Part shown: in pieces, positions 34,115 through 43,540 of the stretch
Layout: every line of letters begins with the position of its first letter
Position numbering within the stretch: the stretch's first letter is position 1
From: Rheinheimera texasensis DSM 17496
GTDB lineage: Bacteria > Pseudomonadota > Gammaproteobacteria > Enterobacterales > Alteromonadaceae
Reading direction: 5' to 3'
Assembly (NCBI RefSeq): GCF_000711985.1
Contig: NZ_JONU01000007.1
Span: 806,001 to 870,000, forward strand
DNA: 64,000 bases
Translations under genes and position numbers: made by a program
The notes under the pieces: model-generated
What the model saw: the letters and a program-made list of their open reading frames with translations, nothing else
Databases searched by the model: none
Told to the model about the DNA's origin: nothing

Positions 34115-36538
34115 TCAGGATAAACGCAGAAATCCGTCCGGCACTTCATCCGCGAGAAAATGCTTTAACTGCTCATCATTCAATGGCCGGGCAAAATAAT
34201 AGCCCTGGCCCACATCACATTTGTGCTTTTTCAGCAGCTGCAGCTGGGCACGGTTTTCGACGCCTTCGGCCACCACTGTTAATTCCAGCTTCTGTACCAT
34301 GGCGATGGTAGAGACAATAATTTGATAGTCCGCATCGTTTTCCAGCATGCCAAATACAAAGGATTTATCGATTTTGATAATGTCGACCGGCATTTGCTTT
34401 AAATAACTCAGGCTGGAATAGCCGGTGCCGAAATCATCGATGGCAAAACAAAAACCTATAGCTTTAAGCTGGCGCATCATCTGCAGCGTGGTTTCAATAT
34501 TCTTCACCAGCGTCCGTTCGGTCAGTTCAAGCTCAAAATGGTTAGCCGGCAGGTCAAACTCATCCAGCAAGCCCTGCAGCACTTCTGGTAACTGCGGATC
34601 CAGAAACTGACCTGCTGATAAATTGATTGCAATTCGGATATGGCGATAACCCTGACCAACCAACTGCTGCGCCAGTTCAAAACTGCGGCGGAACACCCAA
34701 TAGCCGAGTTCAACCATTTGCGGCGAATTTTCCAGCACGCCGATAAACTCGTCCGGTGTCACCATCCCCCGCTGCGGATGCGACCAGCGCAGCAGTGCTT
34801 CAAACCCCACCAGCCGGCCGGTAGATAACTCAATCTGCGGCTGCAGCACCAGATAAAACTGTTGCAGGCGGATGGCATCTTTGATGTCGCTTTCCAGCTG
34901 AATGCGGCTCGACAGTCGCTGATACATTTGCTGGTTATAGCCGGTAAAGGCGGCACCGCCCTGCTCTTTGGCGTTATACATCGCAATGTCAGCCTGGCGA
35001 ATTAAATCATCTGGTAAGGATTGCGGATCAGACGACATGGCCACGCCGATACTGCCGGAGACGTAAAACAGCTGGCCATTCAGCTCCACCGGCTGCTGAA
35101 ACGCCTGCAGAATACGGTTAGCGACTTCAGCCGGGTGCTCGTCGGACATCACGTCCGGCAGCACCAGCACAAATTCGTCGCCACCGAAGCGGGAAGCCAA
35201 ATCAGTGGGCCGGATACAGGTTTTCAGCCGGTTGGCGGCTTCGACCAGCAACAAATCACCTGCTGCATGGCCCTGGGTATCATTGACCAGCTTAAAATTA
35301 TCCAGATCGAGAAATAACACAGCGATGCGCCCTGGATGCCGCTCCAGCGCCGCCAAATATTTTTTCAGCTGGAACAACAACATATTACGGTTTGGTAAGC
35401 CGGTCAGCAGGTCATACATCGCGATGTTTTCCAGCTCACGGGTATTGTGTTCAATCTGCTGATGCAGATGTTCCAGCTCCAGGCTCAGTTGATTAGCCGC
35501 GTTACCGAGCACGTCCAGTTCATCGGAGAATACCAAAGGCGGCTTTTGACTGTGGTCGCGAAATTCACGGAACTGGCGTTGCGCCAACAGCGGTAAATGC
35601 CGAGCCATCTGCAGTAAACGCAGACTGAGCCGCTGCGTACTGAAATAAATCAGCACGGCCACCAACACAAAACAAACTAAGGCAAAAATCACAATCTGGT
35701 ACTGATAGTCGGCTTTGGTGCGGGCAAATTTATTGGTGTCATCGACCAGCGCCAGATAATAGCCCTGACCATTGCCAACCAGCGGCAGGAAACTGATCAG
35801 ATAGTGTTCGGTGCCGATCTGCACCGGCAGGCCATTTTCGATGGCCTGCTTGACCGTTGCTTCAGCTGGCAACGCCGAAAACACTGAGGCCATCCGGCTG
35901 GCATTGGATAAACTTAACAGCTGTAACTCACGCGCAGGTCGCTCCAGATCACCTTCAATCCGCACTATCGCCACTTCCGATCCCACGCCTTGTTTCAGCG
36001 ATGCCAGTACATCCAGCAACGTGGTCGACAACGCGGCCACCGCGACATCACCGCTTTGGTTCTGCACCGGCACCAGCACCAGCTTGGCGCAATGCTCAGC
36101 ACAGACGATTTCACTGAAAGGTTGCAGTTCCATCAGCACCTGCTGCACCGCCTGCCGCACCCGGCCCGGCACTTCCGGTGTCGAGGCATAGAGCAACACG
36201 CCGTCTTTATCAAATAACCACTGATGCTCGACATTCAGATGCAGTGCGATGGTGTCATAGTGGCGCGCCAGCGCTGTGGCAAAAGCGCTGAAATCGGCTT
36301 GCTCGCGGATATTGGCCATATCAGTGAAGGACTCAAGCCAGCTGCGCAGCTGGTTTTCCAGCAGCATATTCAGCAGTTCAAATTGTTGCTGGCGCAGCTG
36401 TAACTGCTTTTGTTGCTGCAAACGGAAGTCCTGCTCCATTTTTACTATGGCAAAACTGGTGAGCACCACCGTCATGAGCAGCAAAGCGCTTAAAGTCAGC
36501 GCCAGAATTTTCCAGGGTAAACTTAAAAATGGCCGCAT
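34115..36538 (-). CDS. Dual GGDEF-EAL c-di-GMP enzyme with periplasmic sensor
   Basis: This 807-residue inner-membrane protein has TM1 (about 8-30), a periplasmic Cache-like sensor (about 40-275), TM2 (about 278-298), a HAMP-like linker, a GGDEF domain (RFGGDEF, with I-site RPTD) and an EAL domain (FEALLRW, ELTE, IDDFGTGYSS, KIDKSF, AEGVE). Both catalytic motifs look intact, so it could make or break c-di-GMP. It starts 4 bp after the barrel gene stop, so the sensor is the last gene of an operon with a PstS-like protein and an outer-membrane barrel, which suggests joint sensing and uptake. Confidence 0.93.
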   Translation of the reverse strand: MRPFLSLPWKILALTLSALLLMTVVLTSFAIVKMEQDFRLQQQKQLQLRQQQFELLNMLLENQLRSWLESFTDMANIREQADFSAFATALARHYDTIALHLNVEHQWLFDKDGVLLYASTPEVPGRVRQAVQQVLMELQPFSEIVCAEHCAKLVLVPVQNQSGDVAVAALSTTLLDVLASLKQGVGSEVAIVRIEGDLERPARELQLLSLSNASRMASVFSALPAEATVKQAIENGLPVQIGTEHYLISFLPLVGNGQGYYLALVDDTNKFARTKADYQYQIVIFALVCFVLVAVLIYFSTQRLSLRLLQMARHLPLLAQRQFREFRDHSQKPPLVFSDELDVLGNAANQLSLELEHLHQQIEHNTRELENIAMYDLLTGLPNRNMLLFQLKKYLAALERHPGRIAVLFLDLDNFKLVNDTQGHAAGDLLLVEAANRLKTCIRPTDLASRFGGDEFVLVLPDVMSDEHPAEVANRILQAFQQPVELNGQLFYVSGSIGVAMSSDPQSLPDDLIRQADIAMYNAKEQGGAAFTGYNQQMYQRLSSRIQLESDIKDAIRLQQFYLVLQPQIELSTGRLVGFEALLRWSHPQRGMVTPDEFIGVLENSPQMVELGYWVFRRSFELAQQLVGQGYRHIRIAINLSAGQFLDPQLPEVLQGLLDEFDLPANHFELELTERTLVKNIETTLQMMRQLKAIGFCFAIDDFGTGYSSLSYLKQMPVDIIKIDKSFVFGMLENDADYQIIVSTIAMVQKLELTVVAEGVENRAQLQLLKKHKCDVGQGYYFARPLNDEQLKHFLADEVPDGFLRLS

Positions 36539-36542
36539 AAGA

Positions 36543-37742
36543 TCAGAACCAGTACATCAGTTGCACCGCCCAGATATCATGCTGACGATTGCGGTTAATT
36601 TCGATAGCAGGCACCACATTGGGCCCCAATCGTCCGGTGCCGGTGATCCAGTGATACTCCAGCTTCAGCCGCAAATTACGGTCAAGCTCCTGTGTAATGC
36701 CAAGGCCCCAATCCCGCTGATAACCGAAATACCGCGCGATCAGTCCACCGCTTTGCAGCGGCAGCAAAGCACCACCGCGGTCATCTTTATTGGCGGTGTA
36801 CCAGTCATAACTGGCATAGAGCCGGGTATTTTCCGACCAGTTATAACTTCCAAGCAAAAATGCCCCCTGTGCAAACTGATTGCGGTTAAAGCCGGGCAGA
36901 TAAAAACCACGGGCAAATACCCGTTCCTGCATCAATTCGCTGGATAGCTCCCATAATTCAGCGCTGTAGCGCCAGTTAGCCATCACCCGCTGAACGGTAA
37001 ACTTACCGTCAAAAAACAGGTCAGGTTGTGCCTGACGATATTCAAAACCGGAATCGAGTAAAGAGATGCCCCACTGCGTTTGGCTATTTGCAGGCCGGAA
37101 AAACAGTGTCGCCTGATGCACGTACTTTTGCTCGGTATCGCCTTGTAGCTGAGTTGCAATGACGCGACGCGCCATTTCTTTGCTGATTGGGATAGCGCCA
37201 TAGCTCCAAATCCATTCAAACTCACCGATGGCTGTGGTATTGGTCGATTGCAGCGCAATGCCATCAGAACCGACCGCAATATCGCGAAAAGCGTCAAAAT
37301 ACACCGACTGCGGCAGCACTATCATCGGCCTGGTCATCGGTACATCGCGGGTGCTGGAATAAAGCCAATGCATATTCTTAAAGCGGCCGGCATATAAATT
37401 CAGCTGCCAGTCCAGGCTATTAATCGCGGTCCAGTTCAGGAATAAATAATCCACGCGGCCACCCGACGCATAACGATTGCCGCCATCGAGGTACATCAGC
37501 TGCCCAGACAGACGTAAATCGGCACTGAACTGGTAACTGCCATTGACGCCAAATTCAGTCAGTTCAGTACTGACGGCGCCGTCATCATTCACAAAATTGC
37601 TGTCACTGGCCTGCATCAGCCCCTGCGAGACAAAACCATGCCAGTGCCAGTTATCAGCCGCAGCAGCATCAGACAGACCACATGTTGCCAGCAGGCAAGC
37701 GCTAAGGCCTGATTGGAATGACTTTAACAACCTGAGTTTCAT
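36543..37742 (-). CDS. Outer-membrane beta-barrel protein, putative porin
   Basis: This 399-residue protein has a signal peptide (cut after AAA-A, about 29) and a beta-barrel with many Trp/Tyr strands, ending in the typical terminal strand AVQLMYWF. The start WHWHGFVSQGLMQASDSNF resembles porins found next to GGDEF/EAL genes in marine gammaproteobacteria. It overlaps the upstream PstS-like gene by 41 bp in another frame and is followed after 4 bp by the GGDEF-EAL gene. The three genes are one transcription unit. The transported substrate is unknown; phosphate or another anion is suggested only by the neighbour. Confidence 0.8.
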   Translation of the reverse strand: MKLRLLKSFQSGLSACLLATCGLSDAAAADNWHWHGFVSQGLMQASDSNFVNDDGAVSTELTEFGVNGSYQFSADLRLSGQLMYLDGGNRYASGGRVDYLFLNWTAINSLDWQLNLYAGRFKNMHWLYSSTRDVPMTRPMIVLPQSVYFDAFRDIAVGSDGIALQSTNTTAIGEFEWIWSYGAIPISKEMARRVIATQLQGDTEQKYVHQATLFFRPANSQTQWGISLLDSGFEYRQAQPDLFFDGKFTVQRVMANWRYSAELWELSSELMQERVFARGFYLPGFNRNQFAQGAFLLGSYNWSENTRLYASYDWYTANKDDRGGALLPLQSGGLIARYFGYQRDWGLGITQELDRNLRLKLEYHWITGTGRLGPNVVPAIEINRNRQHDIWAVQLMYWF

Positions 37743-38139
37743 CCTGTATCCCGATATAACCTATGGCACCTGGTGTTGTGGCAACTGCCTGCAACATGGC
37801 CTGTTGATCCTGTAATTCGGTAGGGGGCGTTCCTGTCCCGGAGTACGTCAGTTTTTGCCAGACCCGTTCCAACTGATAAGGAAACAGCTGTAACTGATCA
37901 CGGCAGAATTGCAGATTGACCGCAGAGCGCGGCGCAAGGGTAAAAACACGAATGGCGACACCATCAGGCCAGACGACCTGACGCATCAGATAGATGCTGC
38001 GTAACTGAGCCGGTGATAAAGCATCGACCTGAACGGACGGATGCGCAATGACCCGGACCGGCGGCGAGAGTTCTGCGGCAGCGCCTGCGACAGCAGTCTG
38101 ACACCACAGCAAATATAAACAGATAAATAACCTTTTCAC
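37702..38139 (-). CDS. Short PstS-like periplasmic binding protein
   Basis: This 145-residue exported protein has a signal peptide (VKRLFICLYLLWCQTAVAGA) and a single domain like half of a PstS phosphate-binding protein: VRVIAHPSVQVDALSPAQLRSI, then IYLMRQVVWPDG, and ATTPGAIGYIG near the end. It is about half the usual PstS length. I chose GTG 38139, with AAGGAC upstream and a proper signal peptide; longer forms start in unlikely sequence. It is the first gene of an operon with a barrel and a GGDEF-EAL sensor. It may present a ligand to that sensor. Confidence 0.72.
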   Translation of the reverse strand: MKRLFICLYLLWCQTAVAGAAAELSPPVRVIAHPSVQVDALSPAQLRSIYLMRQVVWPDGVAIRVFTLAPRSAVNLQFCRDQLQLFPYQLERVWQKLTYSGTGTPPTELQDQQAMLQAVATTPGAIGYIGIQDETQVVKVIPIRP

Positions 38140-38303
38140 GATGTCCTTCTGTGCTGAACCATCTGGCAATTCAGGTTGTATCCGGAAACTCAAGGCCATA
38201 GTGGCGAGTATAGACGACTTGAAAAAAAAACAAAAAAGAATGCAGTAAAACAATAGTTTACACAAAATTAGCATTAAGCACAGAATTTGGTTGAGAAAAG
38301 AAT

Positions 38304-38325
38304 AAGGCCAGCGACTGCTGGCCTT
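38304..38325 (-). terminator. Terminator after the choice-of-anchor lipoprotein gene
   Basis: A perfect 9-bp stem AAGGCCAGC / GCTGGCCTT with a 4-nt loop stands 18 bp after the stop of 38343-40124 on the minus strand. It is followed by the T-rich ATTCTTTTC. Confidence 0.75.
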
Positions 38326-38342
38326 GTGGAAGCAAATTAATC

Positions 38343-40124
38343 TTAACTCTTCGGCGTCAGTTCAAACACCGTTAAAGTCCCACTGACTTCGTTGGCCATC
38401 AGCAGTAAAGGTTTGCCGGTCGGGCTATTGGCCGGCGCAATAAATAACAGCGATTCGGGCCCCAAATCCCCGGCCTGTGTCACGTTGCCTGTTACTTCCG
38501 CCGGGACTTTGTCGTCGTTAATGTTATAAACGGCATTTAAATCTCGGTTATAAGCGTAGTCGACAAACTGCGGCGCATAAGGATTAGAAATATCATAGAC
38601 ATAGATACCGCTCATTCGCTCTGTGCCAATAAATGCATAAGTCCGGCCATTGATTTGCCCGAGTGCCAGCGCTTCCGGCTCAGGGCCTTTATCGTCAGAA
38701 CGGTTATCGCCTTCGACCGTCAAATGGTTGGAGTTAAATTTATCGCCATGGACGCCGGAGGCGATGCGCTCAAAGTCATTGCCGCTGTCAAACACCTGCT
38801 GACCATTCTGGTCCCAGATACTAAAAGAGCGGGCGCCATAGGCATATAAAGCGTCATATTCGCCATTGCTATTTTGCCCCAGCGCTGTAGTGACATTCAG
38901 GCGGCCCAGTCCATCAGCCGAATAAGGCTGGCGGGCACTGAGCGTGGCAGAACGCTTCAGTGCCGACACACGTTTTTGCTCAGAAAAACCAGCCCAGTCG
39001 CGTGCATCCCCTTCGTTGGCGCTGACATAAAAAGCACTGCCCTGCCAGCTGAAGCTTTGCAGCGTGTCTGGCTGATACATGCCGTACAAACCAGGCACTG
39101 TTTGCAGATTCACGCCGTCTCTGTTGCTGACGTCCAGGCTGTTTTTGGCCAGACTATGGTCTTTAAACCCAAGCGGAAGAATTTTATCCAGTTTCGCCGT
39201 AGCGAGGTCAATCACCGCGATGGCATTGTTTTCCTGTAACACCACCCAGGCCTTTTTCAGGTCCGGGCTCAGCGCGATATATTCAGGTTCTAAGTCCTGT
39301 GCCACTGTGGTGCTGGCAGGCCCGGCGAATTTCACGCCTTTGGCCGCAAGCGCTGCTTTGTCGCTATTAAGCGCACTGAAGCTGAAAGTTTTAGCTTGTG
39401 TGGCCGCAACGCCGTTGGACAGTGTGATCAGCGACACTGAACCTTCCGGATCAACCGAATAATCGGCCACAGGTTCGCCTTCATTCGCGACCAGTAACCA
39501 TTTGCCATCACTGCTGAAGGTCAGCATATCCGGCTGAGCCCCGACCCGAATGGCTTGTTTTAACAACGGCGCGCCCTGACTTAAATCATAAATCAGCGCC
39601 ACCCCGGCATCACTGCGGGTTTTATTTTCCACCGCAACAGCCAGCAGCTGGCCCTGAACACTGATGGAGTTGGCAAAACCTAAGGCGACAGTTTCATCCT
39701 GATCGGCGCTGTTACGCACTGTGACAGTGGCAGGCAATGTCAGAGGCTGGCTGGTCAGGGTGTTGGCGGTCAGTGGATCCGACAGGGCCTGACTTTTAAC
39801 CGAAGCTGCATCCAGCACTTCGACCCGGTTTGCCGCGCCATTGACGACAAAAATCCGTTTGGACTGGGCATGAAACGCAGTGATCTCCGCCGCACCGGCG
39901 CCATAACTGCCAGTCACATAGCGGGCGACCGCCTGTAACTGCATGCCAACCGGCGCATTCTGACCGTTACTGCCATTGCTGCCGTTAGTACCGGACGGGC
40001 CTGTGGCACCGGTTTGCCCCGCCGGGCCTGTCGCGCCCGGTGCACCGTCATCACCTTCTAATGTGCAACCAGTTAATGCCGCCGAGACCAGCAAAGCTGC
40101 CAGTGAAAATTTTAACGCCTTCAT
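38343..40124 (-). CDS. Choice-of-anchor I lipoprotein with collagen-like segment
   Basis: This 593-residue protein has a lipoprotein signal (ALTGC, Cys at about 20), then a collagen-like Gly-X-X run from GDDGAPGATGPAGQTG to GSNGQNAP (about 24-57), and then a large beta-propeller (about 60-590) of the choice-of-anchor I type. Conserved-looking pieces are FVVNGAANRVEVLDA, ANEGDARDW, DLEPEYIAL and GPEPEALAL, which resemble alkaline-phosphatase-like or mesenchyme-type propellers. It is probably a surface or periplasmic protein, perhaps calcium-binding. The collagen-like linker is likely a stalk. The ATG has CAGGAG upstream. It is monocistronic. Confidence 0.85.
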   Translation of the reverse strand: MKALKFSLAALLVSAALTGCTLEGDDGAPGATGPAGQTGATGPSGTNGSNGSNGQNAPVGMQLQAVARYVTGSYGAGAAEITAFHAQSKRIFVVNGAANRVEVLDAASVKSQALSDPLTANTLTSQPLTLPATVTVRNSADQDETVALGFANSISVQGQLLAVAVENKTRSDAGVALIYDLSQGAPLLKQAIRVGAQPDMLTFSSDGKWLLVANEGEPVADYSVDPEGSVSLITLSNGVAATQAKTFSFSALNSDKAALAAKGVKFAGPASTTVAQDLEPEYIALSPDLKKAWVVLQENNAIAVIDLATAKLDKILPLGFKDHSLAKNSLDVSNRDGVNLQTVPGLYGMYQPDTLQSFSWQGSAFYVSANEGDARDWAGFSEQKRVSALKRSATLSARQPYSADGLGRLNVTTALGQNSNGEYDALYAYGARSFSIWDQNGQQVFDSGNDFERIASGVHGDKFNSNHLTVEGDNRSDDKGPEPEALALGQINGRTYAFIGTERMSGIYVYDISNPYAPQFVDYAYNRDLNAVYNINDDKVPAEVTGNVTQAGDLGPESLLFIAPANSPTGKPLLLMANEVSGTLTVFELTPKS

Positions 40125-40302
40125 TTGTCGCTCCTGAACAGAAAAAACAAGACGTTAGCTTTGCTGCATGACAATGGTGTGAAGTTATAGCTGCAGTTGC
40201 ATGACAGAAAAAAATGTCCGGAAATTCGCCTTGCCCCCTTGTAAATCAGCGCCGGGAAGCAACACTAGATAAAGCGAATTCATAGAAAAAACGGAGTGCA
40301 AC

Positions 40303-41148
40303 TTGAACGCTGCCGAATGTGCTCGTCAGGTCGGTGATATTTTTGCGTTACCAGATACCTGTCTGAAAATTAAATCAATTATCGATGACGACATCAGCGA
40401 TATCGATGAAATTGCCGAATTGATTTCGTATGACCCGGTCCTGTCTTCCAAGTTGCTGCGCCTTGCCAACAGCGCGCTGTACAACTTCCCCAAACAAGTA
40501 GAAACAGTGCAAAAAGCGGTGCAGGTGCTGGGTGAAACTCAGGTTTACAATCTGGTGGTAGCCAGCGGCGCTGCCGAAGCTTTTGCCAGCCTGAAACCCG
40601 ATATCATCGCCCTGGATAAGTTTTGGGAGCACAGCATCAACACGGCGCTTATCGCCAAACATCTGGCATTTCATCTCGGCGTAAAAAAAGATGAGCCGAT
40701 TTATTTGTCTGGATTGCTGCATAATCTTGGTGAACTGGTGGTAGTGCAGGTAAAACCGGACATAGCACAGGTTTGCACCCAATATAAAAAAGGCAAGAAA
40801 CCCTGGACAAAACAGCAAGAATTGCTGGGCTTCACTTATGCTGACTGCACAGTCGAGTTACTGAAGCTCTGGCAGCTGCCGGACCGTATCATCCAGCCGC
40901 TGAAACAACTGAATCAGCCCGAGTACTCAGCAGCCAATAAAGTGAGCCTGATCCTGCATCTCGCCAGTTGTCTGGCGCTCAGTGAAGCAAACCCAGAGGT
41001 GTTTCAGCTGTATGATTTGGCCGACAAACAAATTATGGAAGTACTGGGCCTGAGCAAAGACGATTTACATGACGCCAGCAGCTTTGCTTTCTTAGAGGGC
41101 ATGTCAATCCTGAGTTTATTGAATCCGGCGCTGTTTAGTATTTTTTAA
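40303..41148 (+). CDS. HDOD-domain signalling protein
   Basis: This 281-residue cytoplasmic protein is a single HDOD domain, a degenerate HD fold used as a signalling output. Typical stretches are SYDPVLSSKLLRLANSALY (about 43-61), VQKAVQVLGETQVYNLV, EHSINTALIAKHLA and YLSGLLHNLGELVV. The catalytic HD pair is replaced (HNLGE). The start is TTG 40303, decided by GGAG seven bases upstream. It is monocistronic and ends at a strong bidirectional terminator. Such proteins act in c-di-GMP or motility control, consistent with the many c-di-GMP genes nearby. Confidence 0.9.
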   Translation: MNAAECARQVGDIFALPDTCLKIKSIIDDDISDIDEIAELISYDPVLSSKLLRLANSALYNFPKQVETVQKAVQVLGETQVYNLVVASGAAEAFASLKPDIIALDKFWEHSINTALIAKHLAFHLGVKKDEPIYLSGLLHNLGELVVVQVKPDIAQVCTQYKKGKKPWTKQQELLGFTYADCTVELLKLWQLPDRIIQPLKQLNQPEYSAANKVSLILHLASCLALSEANPEVFQLYDLADKQIMEVLGLSKDDLHDASSFAFLEGMSILSLLNPALFSIF

Positions 41149-41177
41149 CTGCGCCTGACACAGAGCTCATCCACAAA

Positions 41178-41203
41178 AAAACCGGGCCAAAGCCCGGTTT
41201 TTA
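41178..41203. terminator. Bidirectional terminator between HDOD and S46 peptidase genes
   Basis: An 8-bp stem AACCGGGC / GCCCGGTT with loop CAAA is flanked by an A-run and a T-run. The genes on both sides are convergent, so it ends both. Confidence 0.92.
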
Positions 41204-41233
41204 GTCGCCAATACGGCTCAGACAGTCGCGATA

Positions 41234-43420
41234 TCAGTCACGCACAATCGACATCTCATCCAGCAGATTCTGCGCACCATCAACATACTGCATCATCCAC
41301 AGCACAAAGCGGATATCAACATGAATAGCGCGGGTAATAGCAGGGTTAAAGTACCAGTCTTTGCTTATCGACTCATAAGTTGAATCAAAGTTAAGGCCGA
41401 TCAGTTCGCCTTTGCCATTCATCACCGCAGAGCCAGAGTTACCGCCGGTAGTATCAGCACTGGATAAAAAGTTCAGCGGCACTGAATCAAACGGCAGCGC
41501 TGGTTTGGCGCCAAGATCGGCATAAAAATAGCCGTCATATTGTTTCGCCTGATAGGCTTTCACCAGGTTTGCCGGTAGCTGGAAAACCCCTGTTGGCTGC
41601 TGTTTGGCGATCATGCCGCGCACTGACGTGAATGGTGTTTTATAGACACCATCCGCCGCCGGATAACCGTCGACATGGCCGTAAGTGATGCGCAGTGTGC
41701 TGTTGGCATCCGGATAAACCGGTTTACCTTTGCTCTGATTAAAGGCAATCACCGCCTGCATATAGGCCGGACGGGTTTTTAACAACGCACCTTGAATGGC
41801 CTTTTGTTGTTGCTCCAACGCGATTTGTTGCTGATAGACTGCAACAGCGGCTTTGATAAAAGGATCTGCACTTGCGGCAAACTCGGCTGGAGTCTTTTCC
41901 AGCCAGGCCAACCGGCCGGCGCTGGTACCTAAGGTGGTGCTGTCATACCAGGGTTTTAAGCTGGCACTGATTTGCGTGGCGGTCATGCCCGGTACTAAAC
42001 CTAACGCATCGTCCAGCACTTTGACGCGCAGCAGCGGTTTTTGCTGTAAATAGACTTCAAGCTGCTGGCTCCACAGCGCTAAATCGACCGTTGGCGCAAA
42101 GCTGGTATCCAGCCGTTTTAACCGGCCCTGCCACATTTTCAGGTCGCGCTGCTGATACCCAAGCTCCCGTTCGCTGTCCGGTTTTTGCCGCTCTTGCGCC
42201 AGGCGATATAAATCCTGTGCCGCTTTGAACAAATCGCTGCGTTTGGCATTGTCAAAATACCAGGTTTGTTGTTGATATTGTTGTTCAGCACTGACCACTT
42301 CTTTGAGCGCTGCCAGTGCTTGCTGATGGCTTTTGCGGCTGCTGTCTGCCGCTATCCAGTCCAGTAATTCCTGCTGTTGCTGCTGTTTAATAGCGTGAAT
42401 GTCGGTCACTTTAAAGCCATCGAGCAGGCCCTGCATTTTTTTCATCCGGTTGTTGTAGCCTTTGACCACTGAGGCGTAACGCACCTGCAATGCCGGATCT
42501 TTGACACCAAAAGCATCAATGGTCTGGATCATCTGGTTAAAGGTAGTGACGCTCGCCGGATATTGCCAATCGCGGGCAAAGGCAATTTCTTCTGCCAGCC
42601 GGTAGCGGCTGGTCTGGCCCGGATAACCGGCCAGTAAAATGCCATCGCCGGCCTTGACGCCAGCGGCATTTACTTTTAGGTGAAATTTCGGCTGGTAAGG
42701 CACGTTGTCTTTAGCAAAAGGCGCCGGTTTGCCGTCTTTACCGACATAACCGCGCAAAAACGAATAATCGCCGGTGTGGCGCGGATATTCGTAGTTGTCG
42801 ATATCACCACCAAAATTACCGACCGCTTCAGACGGCGCATACACCAGCCGGACATCCTGGATCATCAGCTGTTTAATCAGGAAAAATTGCAGGCCATGAT
42901 GGAAGCTGACCACGTTACAGCGGTAATTGGCATCACTTTCACAGGCCTGAATAAGCTGCTTGCGATTGTTTTCAATGGCCTCAAACCTAACCAAATCAGT
43001 CAGTTTCTCTGGTAATGCCCCGCTGACTTTCGCCGTCACATCTTCAACCAACTCAGTCACATACAAGCGTTCTGACGGGCCAGCCGGCAGCTCTTCGGCC
43101 TGCGTTTTAGCCAGAAAACCATTCGCAATCAGATTATTTTCGGCCGTTGAATTTTGCTGAATAGCGCCATAAGCGCAGTGATGATTGGTGATCACCAAGC
43201 CCTGTGGTGACACAAAAGAGGCGGAGCAATATCCAAGACTGACAATCGCATTCATTGGATATTTGCTTAAATCGGCCAAATCGGTTGCCGGCACACTAAT
43301 GCCGCGGGCACTGAGTTGTGGTTGTAATTGCGGCAATTGATAGGGTTGCCATTGTCCTTCATCGGCGACAGTGACGCTGCTACACAGCAGCGCCACCGGG
43401 AATAACATGTACTTTGACAT
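41234..43420 (-). CDS. S46-family dipeptidyl-peptidase (DPP7/DPP11-like)
   Basis: This 728-residue periplasmic serine peptidase removes dipeptides from N-termini of oligopeptides. It has a signal peptide (about 1-19), and the chymotrypsin-like triad is visible: His81 in VITNHHCAYGAIQ, Asp in GGDIDNYEYPRHTGD (about 210) and Ser in GGNSGSAVMNGKGEL (about 660). An all-helical cap lies between the halves (about 280-570). At the specificity position after the Ser motif the sequence reads FDST, whereas DPP11 has Arg and DPP7 Gly there, so substrate preference is open. It is monocistronic. The POT transporter at 47699-49312 could import its products. Confidence 0.93.
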   Translation of the reverse strand: MSKYMLFPVALLCSSVTVADEGQWQPYQLPQLQPQLSARGISVPATDLADLSKYPMNAIVSLGYCSASFVSPQGLVITNHHCAYGAIQQNSTAENNLIANGFLAKTQAEELPAGPSERLYVTELVEDVTAKVSGALPEKLTDLVRFEAIENNRKQLIQACESDANYRCNVVSFHHGLQFFLIKQLMIQDVRLVYAPSEAVGNFGGDIDNYEYPRHTGDYSFLRGYVGKDGKPAPFAKDNVPYQPKFHLKVNAAGVKAGDGILLAGYPGQTSRYRLAEEIAFARDWQYPASVTTFNQMIQTIDAFGVKDPALQVRYASVVKGYNNRMKKMQGLLDGFKVTDIHAIKQQQQQELLDWIAADSSRKSHQQALAALKEVVSAEQQYQQQTWYFDNAKRSDLFKAAQDLYRLAQERQKPDSERELGYQQRDLKMWQGRLKRLDTSFAPTVDLALWSQQLEVYLQQKPLLRVKVLDDALGLVPGMTATQISASLKPWYDSTTLGTSAGRLAWLEKTPAEFAASADPFIKAAVAVYQQQIALEQQQKAIQGALLKTRPAYMQAVIAFNQSKGKPVYPDANSTLRITYGHVDGYPAADGVYKTPFTSVRGMIAKQQPTGVFQLPANLVKAYQAKQYDGYFYADLGAKPALPFDSVPLNFLSSADTTGGNSGSAVMNGKGELIGLNFDSTYESISKDWYFNPAITRAIHVDIRFVLWMMQYVDGAQNLLDEMSIVRD

Positions 43421-43540
43421 AAAGGGGACCCGTGACTGAGAAAACGCCTAGCCTATAACCGGGTGTCATCGTCGGCAAGCCCTGACAGCCTCTGGCGCGC
43501 TGAACAGACCGGCAAAAGCGTTTTAGCGCAGTGGCCAGGC

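Noticed and set aside
40375-40818. Leftward 147-codon frame over the HDOD gene
   Set aside because: It is antisense to a well-supported HDOD domain and has no start signal.
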